Shown here: one piece after another, positions 25,446-34,764 of the stretch
Numbering within the stretch: position 1 is the first letter of the stretch
Layout of the letters: every line of letters starts with the position of its first letter
Assembly (NCBI GenBank): GCA_964509205.1
Contig: CAZDVW010000011.1
Span: 1 to 63,449 of the forward strand
Direction: 5' to 3'
Length of the DNA stretch: 63,449 nucleotides
Source: Duodenibacillus sp964509205
GTDB lineage: Bacteria > Pseudomonadota > Gammaproteobacteria > Burkholderiales > Burkholderiaceae_F
The notes under the pieces: generated by a model
Seen by the model: only the letters and a program-made list of their open reading frames with translations
Databases searched by the model: none
Told to the model about the DNA's origin: nothing
Position numbers and translations under genes: made by a program

Positions 25446-26663
25446 ATGGATTTGAAACGTCCCGTGTATTTGGACTACTCGGCAACGACGCCGGTGGATC
25501 CGCGTGTGGCCGAAAAGATGATTCCGTATCTTTGCGAAAAGTTCGGCAATCCGGCGAGCCGTTCGCATGCTTACGGCTGGGAGGCAGAAAAAGCGGTAGA
25601 CGAAGCCAGAGCGGCCGTTGCCGCTTACATCAATGCGGATCCGCGGGAAATCGTCTGGACGTCGGGGGCGACGGAGTCGGACAATCTGGCGATAAAAGGG
25701 GCTGCTCATTTTTACAGGGATAAGGGCAAACACCTCATTACTGTGAAGACTGAACACAAGGCCGTTCTTGACTCGATGCGACACTTGGAAACGGAAGGTT
25801 TCGAAGTGACGTACATGGATGTTCAGGAAAACGGGCTTTTGGATTTAAAGGCGTTGGAAGCGGCGATGCGTCCGGATACGACACTCGTGTCCGTGATGGC
25901 CGTCAACAATGAGATCGGCGTCATTCAAGATATCGCTACAATCGGCGAACTGTGCCGGTCGCACGGGATCATTTTCCATTGCGATGCGACGCAAGCCCCG
26001 GGCAAGATGGAACTGGATACGCAAAAACTCAAGGTCGATCTCATGAGCCTTTCTTCGCACAAGGTTTATGGCCCCAAGGGGATCGGTGCTTTGTACGTTC
26101 GCCGCAAACCGCGCGTTCGCATCGAGCCGCAGATTCACGGCGGCGGACATGAGCGCGGCATGCGTTCCGGAACGTTGGCCACACACCAGATTGTCGGCAT
26201 GGGCGAGGCCTATCGCTTGGCAAAACTGGAGCAGGAAAAGGACATTGCGCACTGCCTGATGCTGCGCGAGCGGCTCTTAAACGGAATCCTCAAGAATATT
26301 CCGGATGTGGTCGTCAACGGCGATATGGAGCACCGCGTTCCGACCAATCTCAATATTTCGTTTGCCTATGTCGAGGGCGAAAGCCTCATGATGGCGCTCA
26401 AAGACATTGCCGTGAGTTCGGGTTCGGCCTGCACGTCCGCCTCATTGGAGCCGAGCTACGTGCTGCGTGCTTTGGGCCGAGACGACGAGCTGGCACACAG
26501 TTCGATCCGATTTACCTTCGGGCGTTTTACGACCGTTGAGGAAATCGACTATACAATCAATCTTCTGACGGAAAAGGTCGCCAAGTTGCGTGAGATGTCA
26601 CCGTTGTGGGAAATGCACAAAGAGGGCGTGAATTTGAAGTCTGTTAAGTGGAATGAGAATTAG
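25446..26663 (+). CDS. iscS: Cysteine desulfurase IscS
   Basis: 405 residues (E. coli 404). It is a PLP enzyme that takes sulfur from cysteine for Fe-S assembly, tRNA thiolation and cofactors. The PLP lysine lies in SSHKVYGPKGIGALY, and the mobile-loop Cys in SSGSACTSASLEPSYVLRALG accepts the persulfide. AAGGAAG precedes ATG 25446, so the GTG at 25440 is not used. It lies between iscR and iscU in the standard order. Confidence 0.97.
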   Translation: MDLKRPVYLDYSATTPVDPRVAEKMIPYLCEKFGNPASRSHAYGWEAEKAVDEARAAVAAYINADPREIVWTSGATESDNLAIKGAAHFYRDKGKHLITVKTEHKAVLDSMRHLETEGFEVTYMDVQENGLLDLKALEAAMRPDTTLVSVMAVNNEIGVIQDIATIGELCRSHGIIFHCDATQAPGKMELDTQKLKVDLMSLSSHKVYGPKGIGALYVRRKPRVRIEPQIHGGGHERGMRSGTLATHQIVGMGEAYRLAKLEQEKDIAHCLMLRERLLNGILKNIPDVVVNGDMEHRVPTNLNISFAYVEGESLMMALKDIAVSSGSACTSASLEPSYVLRALGRDDELAHSSIRFTFGRFTTVEEIDYTINLLTEKVAKLREMSPLWEMHKEGVNLKSVKWNEN

Positions 26664-26673
26664 GAGACAAAGG

Positions 26674-27072
26674 ATGCCCTACAGCGACAAAGTGATGGAT
26701 CATTACGAGCACCCGCGCAATGTCGGGACGCTCGATAAGGAAGACAGCTCCGTCGGCACAGGCATGGTGGGTGCGCCCGCCTGCGGTGATGTGATGCGGC
26801 TTCAGATCAAGGTGAACGAGGCGGGCATTATCGAGGATGCCAAATTTAAGACCTACGGCTGCGCGAGTGCCATTGCGTCGAGTTCTCTTGTTTCCGAGTG
26901 GGTCAAGGGAAAGAGTTTGGATGATGCTCAAAAGATTTCCAATGCGGAAATTGCCGAAGAGTTGGCGCTTCCGCCCGTGAAAATTCACTGCTCGATTTTG
27001 GCCGAAGATGCCGTGAAGGCGGCCATTGATGATTACAAGGCAAAGCACGCCGCCGGAGAGCAGAAGAAATGA
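26674..27072 (+). CDS. iscU: Fe-S scaffold protein IscU
   Basis: 132 residues. The three cluster cysteines are in PACGD, TYGCASAIASSS and IHCSILAEDA, with the Asp next to the first Cys. LPPVK is the HscA recognition site. AGGAGACAAAGG upstream supports ATG 26674 over the ATG at 26653. The stop overlaps the iscA start by four bases. Confidence 0.97.
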   Translation: MPYSDKVMDHYEHPRNVGTLDKEDSSVGTGMVGAPACGDVMRLQIKVNEAGIIEDAKFKTYGCASAIASSSLVSEWVKGKSLDDAQKISNAEIAEELALPPVKIHCSILAEDAVKAAIDDYKAKHAAGEQKK

Positions 27073-27389
27073 TTACGCTCACGCAAGCGGCTGCCCGTCA
27101 CGTGACGGCGTTTCTCGCCAAAAGAGGCAAAGGCATCGGACTTCGCCTCGGCGTGAAGACGTCCGGATGTTCCGGGATGGCCTACAAACTTGAGTTTGCC
27201 GATGCGGTGAACGATGACGACAACGTTTGGGAAAGTTTCGGCGTGAAGGTCATCGTCGATGAAAAAAGCCTTCCTTACATTGACGGAACGGAACTCGATT
27301 TCGTCAAAGAAGGCCTTCAATCGGGATTTAAATTTAAAAACCCGAATGAGAAAGAACACTGCGGCTGCGGAAAATCCTTCAAGGTTTGA
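27069..27389 (+). CDS. iscA: Fe-S carrier IscA
   Basis: 106 residues, A-type carrier family. Conserved cysteines are in KTSGCSGMAY and in the C-terminal HCGCGKSF. It delivers Fe-S clusters to target proteins in the cytosol. It is translationally coupled to iscU by an ATGA overlap. Confidence 0.97.
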   Translation: MITLTQAAARHVTAFLAKRGKGIGLRLGVKTSGCSGMAYKLEFADAVNDDDNVWESFGVKVIVDEKSLPYIDGTELDFVKEGLQSGFKFKNPNEKEHCGCGKSFKV

Positions 27390-27394
27390 AGGTT

Positions 27395-27877
27395 ATGCAA
27401 AGAGATACCGCTTTTTCGCTTCTCGGGCTTCCTGCGAAGTTTTCCCTGACGAATTCAGAAATTGAAGAGGCCTGGAGAGCGCGCATTGCGCTCGTTCATC
27501 CGGATCGGTTTGCGGCGGCCGGAGAGGCCGGGAAACGCGTTGCCGAACAATGGGCAGGACGCCTTAACGATGCGAAGGTTGAGCTTCTCAACCCGGTCCT
27601 GCGCGCCAAGGAGCTTCTCAGAGAAAGAGGCGTTGACCTTGCCGAGGAAAGCGACACACAGATGCCGCAGTCCTTTCTTTTGCAGCAATTTGAGTGGCGT
27701 CAGAGAGCCGAAGAAGGGGAAAAGGCAGGCGTCCTCTCAGACCTTGCCGCTGAGCGCGACCGACTGATTGCTCAAGTGGCTGAGGCACTGGATGTGACCG
27801 GGGATTGTCTGCAGGCGCGCGAGGCGGTTCGGGAGCTTCTCTTCGTGGAGAAACTCGGGCGAGATCTCGAGAGTTAA
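27395..27877 (+). CDS. hscB: J-domain co-chaperone HscB
   Basis: About 160 residues: an N-terminal J domain with the HPD motif (LVHPDRF) and a C-terminal three-helix bundle that binds IscU. It stimulates the HscA ATPase for cluster release. The frame is open from a TTG at 27386; ATG 27395 is the more likely start. Confidence 0.94.
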   Translation: MQRDTAFSLLGLPAKFSLTNSEIEEAWRARIALVHPDRFAAAGEAGKRVAEQWAGRLNDAKVELLNPVLRAKELLRERGVDLAEESDTQMPQSFLLQQFEWRQRAEEGEKAGVLSDLAAERDRLIAQVAEALDVTGDCLQAREAVRELLFVEKLGRDLES

Positions 27878-27903
27878 CCAGTTTTTTAGAGAGAACACGA
27901 TTC

Positions 27904-29784
27904 ATGTCCGGATTGATGCAGATTGCGGAACCGGGGCTTTCAGCAGGGCCTCACGAAGAAAGACTTGCCGTTGGCATTGACCTCGGGACGACAAATTCCT
28001 TGGTCGCAACCGTTGTCAACGGTTCCGTTGAGGTCATCGCCGATCAATCGGGAAAGAAGATTCTCCCGAGCGTCGTGCGTTTTTGCGCGGACGGTTCCGT
28101 TGAAACCGGCGATGCGGCACTGGCACACATTTCCGAAGACCCGGAAAACACGATTTCTTCTGCCAAGCGTCTTATCGGGCGAGTGTTGGAAGATGTTGAG
28201 GAAAAAACGCTTCCCTATCGGTTTTCTGAAGCCTCAGGGGTGATTCGTCTGGCAACGGCCGCGGGCGATAAAACGCCGATTGAAGTCAGTGCGGAAATCT
28301 TAAAGGAACTGAAAGGACGAGCCGAGTCGCGACTCGGCGGCTTTTTGGTCGGAGCCGTCATTACAGTGCCGGCGTACTTCGATGATGCGCAGCGTCAGGC
28401 AACGAAGGATGCCGCACGGCTCGCCGGTCTTGAGGTCTTAAGGCTTTTAAATGAACCGACCGCAGCGGCTCTGGCCTATGGATTGGATTCCGGATCCGAG
28501 GGACTTTATCTGATCTATGACCTCGGCGGCGGCACGTTTGACGTGTCGCTGTTAAAACTTTCTCGCGGTGTGTTTGAGGTTGTTGCCACGGGCGGCGACA
28601 GTGCGTTGGGCGGCGATGACTTTGACCGACTCGTTGCTCGCGAACTGCTGACAAGACGTTCGCTCTTGCTCGAAAAGCTTTCTTCAAGGGAAAAACGCGG
28701 CGCCGTTCTTGCGGCTAAAGCGTGCCGCGAAGCACTGACGCAAGCGCAGACGGCTTCATTTGAGTTGACATTGGATGACGGAAATGGTGTGAAAGCGACT
28801 CTTTCTCGCCAGGAATTTGAATCGCTTTGTGCGCCTCTTGTCAAAAGAACGATCGATGTTGCCGAACACGTTCTTGCGGATGCAAAGGCAACTTTCTCCG
28901 ATGTGAAGGGCATTGTGCTGGTCGGCGGATCAACGCGCATGCCGTGCGTGCGCGAAGCGGTGCGAAACACCTTTGGGAAAGCGCCTCTGACGGACATCGA
29001 CCCGGACGAAGTGGTTGCCGTCGGAGCGGCTCTTCAGGCCGACAAGCTGGTCGGAAATGTGCGCGACGAGGACTGGCTTTTGCTGGACGTGACGCCGCTT
29101 TCGCTCGGCTTGGAGATGATGGGCGGATTGGTTGAGAAAATCATTCCTCGCAACACGCCCGTTCCCGTGGCAATGGCGCAGGACTTTACGACCTTTAAGG
29201 ACAATCAGACGGCTTTGGCCGTGCATGTCGTGCAAGGGGAACGAGAGATTGTCGACAAGTGCCGTTCTCTGGCACGGTTTGAATTGCGCGGGATTCCCCC
29301 GATGGCGGCCGGCAATGCGCGAATTCGCGTGACCTATAAGATTGATGCCGACGGCATTCTCTCTGTGTCGGCTCGTGAGTTAAAAACCGGCGCAGAATCG
29401 TCGGTTCGCGTCAAACCGTCTTATGGGTTGGAGGACGCGGAGATCATCCGCATGCTCCAAGAAGGAAACGCAGCAGCGGCTTCCGATTTAGCGGAAAGAA
29501 AGCTTCGCGAAGAAAAAGTAGAAGCCGAACGCGTTCTCATCGCAACGCAGTCGGCATTGGATTCAGACGGAGACTTGCTCACGCTCGAAGAAAGGGAAGC
29601 CGTCAATGCGCAGATGAACAAAGTCAGAGACGCCGTCGCTGGCGCTCAGGCTGATCGCATTAAAGCGGAAAGCGCGGCGCTCGTTGCGGCAACGAGTGAT
29701 TTTGCTGCACGGCGCATGGATCGGTCCATTCGACGCGCACTGGCCGGTCAGTCTCTTGAAACAATGACAGAAAATAAGGAGTAA
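27904..29784 (+). CDS. hscA: Hsp70-type chaperone HscA
   Basis: About 626 residues (E. coli 616). The nucleotide-binding domain carries GIDLGTTNSLVA, IYDLGGGTFDVSLL and VLVGGSTRMP; the substrate-binding domain and helical lid follow. It is specialised for IscU through the LPPVK site. ATG 27904 is chosen because it starts the hscA-type N-terminal extension (MSGLMQIAEPG); an upstream in-frame region lies inside hscB. Confidence 0.97.
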   Translation: MSGLMQIAEPGLSAGPHEERLAVGIDLGTTNSLVATVVNGSVEVIADQSGKKILPSVVRFCADGSVETGDAALAHISEDPENTISSAKRLIGRVLEDVEEKTLPYRFSEASGVIRLATAAGDKTPIEVSAEILKELKGRAESRLGGFLVGAVITVPAYFDDAQRQATKDAARLAGLEVLRLLNEPTAAALAYGLDSGSEGLYLIYDLGGGTFDVSLLKLSRGVFEVVATGGDSALGGDDFDRLVARELLTRRSLLLEKLSSREKRGAVLAAKACREALTQAQTASFELTLDDGNGVKATLSRQEFESLCAPLVKRTIDVAEHVLADAKATFSDVKGIVLVGGSTRMPCVREAVRNTFGKAPLTDIDPDEVVAVGAALQADKLVGNVRDEDWLLLDVTPLSLGLEMMGGLVEKIIPRNTPVPVAMAQDFTTFKDNQTALAVHVVQGEREIVDKCRSLARFELRGIPPMAAGNARIRVTYKIDADGILSVSARELKTGAESSVRVKPSYGLEDAEIIRMLQEGNAAAASDLAERKLREEKVEAERVLIATQSALDSDGDLLTLEEREAVNAQMNKVRDAVAGAQADRIKAESAALVAATSDFAARRMDRSIRRALAGQSLETMTENKE

Positions 29785-29789
29785 TGCAG

Positions 29790-30122
29790 ATGCCGACAAT
29801 TACAGTCATTGCCAATGCGGCATGTCCTCAGGGAGCAACGTTTGTTGCAAAGACCGGCGAAAATCTTGGTCGGGCCATGGTGGCCAACGGAGTGAAACTG
29901 GCGCATGCCTGTGAGTACAACGGGGCGTGCGCCACGTGTCACGTGTATGTCCGAAAGGGATATGAATCGCTGGCAGAACCGACGGATTCCGAATTTGATC
30001 GTTTAGACACGGCATTCGATTCAAAACCGAATTCCCGTTTGGCCTGTCAGGTCAAGATCGGGCAGGAAGATCTTGAAATCGAGATTCCGGTTCACAACAA
30101 GAACATCGTCGGAGAGCGTTGA
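29790..30122 (+). CDS. fdx: Isc-type 2Fe-2S ferredoxin
   Basis: About 110 residues (E. coli 111). The 2Fe-2S ligands are three Cys in ACEYNGACATCHVYV and one in RLACQVKIG. It donates electrons for cluster assembly. GGAG lies eight bases before ATG 29790, whereas the ATG at 29784 overlapping the hscA stop is too close to it. Confidence 0.96.
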   Translation: MPTITVIANAACPQGATFVAKTGENLGRAMVANGVKLAHACEYNGACATCHVYVRKGYESLAEPTDSEFDRLDTAFDSKPNSRLACQVKIGQEDLEIEIPVHNKNIVGER

Positions 30123-30124
30123 GA

Positions 30125-30325
30125 ATGGAACTCAAGTGGACGGATTCAGAGCGGATTGCCGAGGAACTCGTTGACCGCTATCCGGACGTGGATCCGGTGA
30201 CGCTTCGTATGACGCGTCTTCATGAGATGGTCACAACGTTGCCGGATTTTAAGGACGACCCGGAAGCGAGCAATGAGCCGCGGCTTGAAGCGATTCTTTC
30301 GGCTTGGCTTGACGAGCGGGATTAG
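30125..30325 (+). CDS. iscX: IscX, small Isc accessory protein
   Basis: 66 residues, the same length as E. coli IscX. It is acidic, with LKWTDSERIAEEL at the N terminus and a C-terminal LSAWLDERD. Family members bind IscS and iron and modulate assembly. It ends the isc operon and its stop overlaps the convergent xthA stop by four bases. Confidence 0.93.
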   Translation: MELKWTDSERIAEELVDRYPDVDPVTLRMTRLHEMVTTLPDFKDDPEASNEPRLEAILSAWLDERD

Positions 30326-31137
30326 AACAGCGATCCCTGCAGCTCATCCTTGAAAAGCGCTATGACGGGAGCATGATCGCTCGGCCGATCCATGGAGCGA
30401 ACCGTTCTGTCCACTGTGACGGAAGACAATCGGCAGGCGAGAGGACCGTTTGCAAGAATGTGATCAATGCGCAGCCCTTTGTCTTTTTCAAAACCCTGGA
30501 AGCGGTAATCCCACCAGGAGTAATCGGCCGCCTTGTGCGGCAGGAGCATTCGCAGGTCAACCAGCCCTGTTTGGATAAGTCCCGCAAAGGCGTCGCGCTC
30601 GGGTGCGGAAACGAGAATGTTGCCTGCCCAACCTTGCGGATCGTAGACATCGTCATCCGTGGGCGCAATGTTAAAGTCGCCGGCAAGAAGAACCGTTTCT
30701 CCGGCCTGAAGAAGTTCTCGAATCCAAAGATTGAGCGAAGCGATCCAGTCGAGTTTGTAGAGAAACTTGGTGCTGCCGACTTCCTGCCCGTTTGGGAAAT
30801 AGGCATCGATGAAAAGAAAGGATTTTCCGCTTGTTTCCGTGAGCTTGACCGTGATGGCTCGGGTGGCTTCGTCCGGATAATGCGGGATGTTTTTGGCAAA
30901 TAATTCCGCTCGGGAAAACGCCTTGTTTCGGACAAGGATCGCTGTCCCGTTGTAGCTTTTCTGTCCGCTATAAAAAGCTTCATAGCCGAGAGAGCGAATC
31001 ACTTCGATCGGAAACGTATCATCCGTTGTTTTTGTTTCCTGCAAAGCAACGGCATCGGGAGAAGCTGTTTTGAGCCACTGGGCAAGAATTTCAAGGCGGG
31101 CGTTAATGCCGTTGACGTTAAATGTGGCAAGTTTCAT
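30322..31137 (-). CDS. xthA: Exodeoxyribonuclease III / AP endonuclease
   Basis: 271 residues of the ExoIII family. MKLATFNVNGINAR, the metal-binding Glu in ALQETKTTD, GDFNIAPTDDDVYDP and the C-terminal SDHAPVIA catalytic His are all present. It repairs abasic sites and degrades DNA 3' ends. The start overlaps the nudix gene by four bases. Confidence 0.96.
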   Translation of the reverse strand: MKLATFNVNGINARLEILAQWLKTASPDAVALQETKTTDDTFPIEVIRSLGYEAFYSGQKSYNGTAILVRNKAFSRAELFAKNIPHYPDEATRAITVKLTETSGKSFLFIDAYFPNGQEVGSTKFLYKLDWIASLNLWIRELLQAGETVLLAGDFNIAPTDDDVYDPQGWAGNILVSAPERDAFAGLIQTGLVDLRMLLPHKAADYSWWDYRFQGFEKDKGLRIDHILANGPLACRLSSVTVDRTVRSMDRPSDHAPVIALFKDELQGSLF

Positions 31138-31928
31138 GAGTGCGGCCGTCCGCTTAAGGTGTAAAGGAAAGCGAGAGCGGCATCGAGCGTCAGTTTTCCG
31201 GCATCAATCCGCTTTAAAAGTTCCGGCGCATCAATGGTTTCAAAGTAAGTAACTTCGCCGTCTTGATTAACGGGGCGAGCGCCGGCTTTTAATTGAATCG
31301 AATACACGATGGTTCTCTCGCGCATCCAGCCCTCGCGAACCGGACGCGTGACAAGAAATTCAACAGGAGAAAGCACCGTATAGTCATCAGGTTTCAGACC
31401 GGCTTCTTCAAAGGTTTCTCGATAAAGCGTATCCGTCGGCGTTTCGCCGGCGCTCGAGAGGCCGCCCGAGAGCGTGTCAAAGAGTCCGGGATCCACCTGT
31501 TTTTCATCGCTTCGCTTCGCGATCCAAAAGCGATTGTCGTCGCTTCGGGCAAGGGCATGCACGCAGGTTGTCGTCAGTCCCAAAAATCGAAAAAGCCCGC
31601 GTTCTGCTTTCGCTAGTTTCCGTCCCGAATCCGTGGATGCGATGTCAAGAAGTTCATTTCTCCATTGAAAAATCAAACCGCCCTTATGGAGTTTTTCTGC
31701 CAGTTCTGCCAAGCAGGCGCAAGCCTTCTCACCAGCAAACGGCAGATCCAAGCCGCTTCCGGTTTCTTCAAAAATATCGTAAAAGGCCGGTGATCGAAGT
31801 ACGTCGTACGTATGTGAAACCAATGTTCCGCATTTTTCGCCGCGAATGGAAAGCGTGCGCGACCCAGCCGGAGGACTCTGGGAGGCCTGGGTTTCTAGTC
31901 GCGCAAGAAGTTCGCTTTCAGGTGTCAT
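31134..31928 (-). CDS. Nudix hydrolase with N-terminal DUF4743-type region
   Basis: 264 residues. The Nudix box is complete (GGLSSAGETPTDTLYRETFEEAGL, split here as GG-x5-E and RETFEEAGL). The N-terminal 120 residues resemble those fused to Nudix domains in plant and bacterial thiamine-pyrophosphokinase-like Nudix proteins. The substrate is a nucleoside or thiamine diphosphate derivative, not determinable here. It lies three bases after lysS. Confidence 0.85.
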   Translation of the reverse strand: MTPESELLARLETQASQSPPAGSRTLSIRGEKCGTLVSHTYDVLRSPAFYDIFEETGSGLDLPFAGEKACACLAELAEKLHKGGLIFQWRNELLDIASTDSGRKLAKAERGLFRFLGLTTTCVHALARSDDNRFWIAKRSDEKQVDPGLFDTLSGGLSSAGETPTDTLYRETFEEAGLKPDDYTVLSPVEFLVTRPVREGWMRERTIVYSIQLKAGARPVNQDGEVTYFETIDAPELLKRIDAGKLTLDAALAFLYTLSGRPHS

Positions 31929-31931
31929 GGT

Positions 31932-33449
31932 TTAGTCTTTTTCCGGCCGCAATGTCGGGAAGAGCAACACTTCTCGGATCGACGAGGCATTTGTTAAAAG
32001 CATCACGAAGCGGTCGATGCCGATTCCGCAGCCTCCCGTCGGAGGCAATCCGTACTGCAAAGCGCGGATGTAGTCGGCGTCGTAATACATGGCTTCATCG
32101 TCGCCTTTCGTCTTGGCATCGGCTTGAGCCTTAAAGCGCATGGCCTGGTCGTCCGGATCATTGAGTTCCGAGAAGCCGTTGGCTGTTTCACGTCCGTAAA
32201 TAAAGAGTTCAAAGCGTTCCGTCAAACCCGGTTTCGTGTCTGAAGCACGGGCAAGCGGACTGATTTCAACCGGGTAGTCGACGATAAACGTCGGTTGAAT
32301 GAGTTTGGATTCGGCCACTTCCTCAAAGAGCGCCATGACAAGAGCACCGAGTCCGACCCAGTCGGGCTGCTTGGCACCGAGTCGAGCAAGTTCGGTGCGC
32401 AGGAAAGCTTCGTCTTGAAGTTGCTCGGCGTTGTACTGCGGAGCGAACTTGAGGATGGCTTCCTGGGGCGTTAACCGCGCAAAGGGTTTTGAAAGATCAA
32501 TTTCGGTTCCTTCGTAGACCAGTTTTTCGCTGCCGGTGGCTTCTCGGGCAACGTAGCGAAGCAGTTCTTCCGTGTACTGCATCTGATCTTCGTAAGTCCA
32601 GTACGAGGCATAAAACTCGATTGTCGTGAACTCCGGATTGTGCCGCGTGTCGATTCCCTCATTTCTAAAGCAACGGTTAAGTTCGTAGACGCGTTCGAAG
32701 CCGCCGACGACAAGCCGCTTGAGGTAAAGCTCCGGTGCAATGCGCAGGTACTGATCGATATCAAGGGCGTTGTGGTGCGTGACAAACGGTTTTGCGTTGG
32801 CGCCGCCCGGAATCGTGTTGAGCATCGGCGTTTCGACTTCAACGAAGCGATGGGCTTCCATGAAGTGACGCACGGCAGAGACGGCCTTAAAGCGCGTGGC
32901 AAAGCGAGCACGACTCTCTTCGTTGATGATGAGATCCACATAGCGCATGCGGCAGCACTGCTCAGGATCGCAAAGTCCCTTGTGCTTGTCCGGGAGCGGC
33001 AAAATGCTTTTTGTGATGAGGCGCAGTTCTTTGACGCGGACGGACAACTCGCCGCGGTTGGTCAAAAAGAGCGTTCCCTTCGCCGCAACGATGTCGCCGA
33101 TGTCATAAGTCTTGAAGGCCGCATAGGCTTCTTCGCCGACTTCGCTCGGCGTCAAAAAGTACTGCATCTTTCCCGTAAAGTCCGTCACGGTGGCGAAACT
33201 GGCTTTGCCCATGATGCGCTTGAGCATCATGCGGCCGGAAACAGCGACCTCAGGGGCAAGAGCCTCGAGTTCTTCTTTTGTTTTTTCGCCGTAGGCGGCT
33301 CTCAAATCCCCGAAAAGATCTTTGCGTTTGAAGTCATTCGGATAAGCGACGCCCTTGGCACGCAAGGCGGCGAGCTTTGCGCGGCGTTCGGCGATAACGT
33401 GGTTGATGTCTTCCTGCTCTGGCTTGCCAGAATTCATTTGTTCGGTCAT
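31932..33449 (-). CDS. lysS: Lysyl-tRNA synthetase, class II
   Basis: 505 residues (E. coli 505). An OB-fold anticodon-binding domain with the KRIMGKASFATVTDFTG region is followed by a class II catalytic core with motif 2 (ELNRCFRNEGIDTRHNPEFTTIE, quoted in part) and motif 3 (GCGIGIDRFVML). It charges tRNA-Lys in the cytosol. It follows prfB by 40 bases, the order seen in E. coli. Confidence 0.98.
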   Translation of the reverse strand: MTEQMNSGKPEQEDINHVIAERRAKLAALRAKGVAYPNDFKRKDLFGDLRAAYGEKTKEELEALAPEVAVSGRMMLKRIMGKASFATVTDFTGKMQYFLTPSEVGEEAYAAFKTYDIGDIVAAKGTLFLTNRGELSVRVKELRLITKSILPLPDKHKGLCDPEQCCRMRYVDLIINEESRARFATRFKAVSAVRHFMEAHRFVEVETPMLNTIPGGANAKPFVTHHNALDIDQYLRIAPELYLKRLVVGGFERVYELNRCFRNEGIDTRHNPEFTTIEFYASYWTYEDQMQYTEELLRYVAREATGSEKLVYEGTEIDLSKPFARLTPQEAILKFAPQYNAEQLQDEAFLRTELARLGAKQPDWVGLGALVMALFEEVAESKLIQPTFIVDYPVEISPLARASDTKPGLTERFELFIYGRETANGFSELNDPDDQAMRFKAQADAKTKGDDEAMYYDADYIRALQYGLPPTGGCGIGIDRFVMLLTNASSIREVLLFPTLRPEKD

Positions 33450-33489
33450 TTTTATTTCAACGGATTTAAATTAAAAAGTTTCTGAGAGT

Positions 33490-34594
33490 CTAAACGCCTT
33501 GCTTCAGACTTGCCTGAATGAACATATCGAGATCACCGTCTAACACGGCTCCTGTGTTGCCTGTTTCCACATTGGTTCGGAGATCTTTGACGCGGCTTTG
33601 ATCCAAAACGTAACTGCGGATTTGGTGCCCCCAGCCGATATCGCTTTTGGCATCTTCGAGTTTTTCCTGCTCGGCGGTGCGCTTGCGAAGTTCGGCTTCG
33701 TAAAGTTTTGCCTTTAATTGCCGCATGGCCTGCTCGCGGTTGTTGTGCTGACTGCGGTCATCCTGGCAGACCGTGACGATTCCGGTCGGGATGTGCGTGA
33801 TGCGAACGGCCGATTCGGTTTTCTGGACGTGCTGTCCGCCGGCGCCGGATGCGCGGAAAACGTCAACCCTTAAGTCAGCCGGATTAATCGTGATCTCAAT
33901 GGAGTCGTCCACTTCGGGGTAAACGTAGGCGCTGGCAAACGACGTATGCCGTCTGGCGTTTGCATCAAAGGGACTTTTGCGCACGAGCCGATGAATGCCG
34001 GTCTCGGTTCGCAATGTTCCGTAAGCCCAGGCTCCTTCAATGTAAATCGTGCATCCTTTGATGCCTGCTACGTCTCCGGGAGTTTCTTCCGTTAATTTGG
34101 CGGTAAAGCCGGAACGCTCGGCAAAGCGCAGATACATTCTCTCGAGCATGCTCGCCCAGTCTTGAGCTTCCGTGCCGCCGGCGCCGGCTTGGATTTCCAA
34201 GTAGCAGTTGGCGCTGTCCATGGGTTGGTTGAACATGCGTTTGAATTCGAGTTTTTCAACCTGATGCCCGGAGTTTTCAATGTCCTTTGCAATGGATTCG
34301 GCGCTCTCCTCGTCGCCTTCTTCCAACGACATGGCAAAGAGTTCTCGGGCGTCCTGAAGTCCGGTCGTTAAGGTTTCAAAACTGCTGACCAGGTCATCAA
34401 GCGTTTTCTTTTCCTTGCTGACTTCCTGAGCGTGAGCGGGATCATCCCAAAGGGCAGGGTTCTCGATTTCGCGATTAATTTCTTCCAGTCGACGTTTCTT
34501 TTGGTCGACGTCAAAGATACCCCCGAAGTTCAGAAAGTCGCTTCAACAGGTCATCGCAGAGATTGTTCGTGGAATTAATGCGTTCAGCTTCCAT
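33490..34594 (-). CDS. prfB: Peptide chain release factor 2 (programmed +1 frameshift)
   Basis: The 27 codons from ATG 34594 end in CTT at 34516-34514, followed by in-frame TGA (34513-34511). Skipping T34513 continues in the +1 frame from 34512 to the stop at 33490, giving 367 residues (E. coli 365). The GGQ peptide-release motif lies in ASGAGGQHVQKTESAVR, and the stop-codon-reading SPF motif in KSPFDANARR. RF2 reads UGA and UAA. The CDS is therefore complement(join(33490..34512,34514..34594)) and is not a pseudogene. It is followed by lysS. Confidence 0.97.
34511..34525 (-). promoter_or_regulatory. prfB +1 recoding site
   Basis: CGG GGG TAT CTT TGA C on the minus strand matches the known prfB element: an internal Shine-Dalgarno-like GGGGG, three bases, then the CTT slippery codon and UGA. 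Low RF2 lengthens the pause at UGA and favours the shift, giving autoregulation. Confidence 0.95.
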
Positions 34595-34764
34595 GGTTGA
34601 TTATTTTGGTATTTTGTATAGGTTATTCAAGTCGCCCGTCATTATAAGGAGGGATGCGGCGGGTCCAAAAAAATCCGAAGAGATTCATGGATGTGTACGC
34701 CGTTGACCACAAAAATTTTGGTTTGTGTTTCGTGAAAAGCGGCAAAGGGAAAAGAGCCGTTCTC

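Noticed and set aside
33490..34594. prfB as a frameshifted pseudogene
   Set aside because: The break is exactly at the conserved CTT-TGA recoding site with the internal Shine-Dalgarno, so it is programmed.
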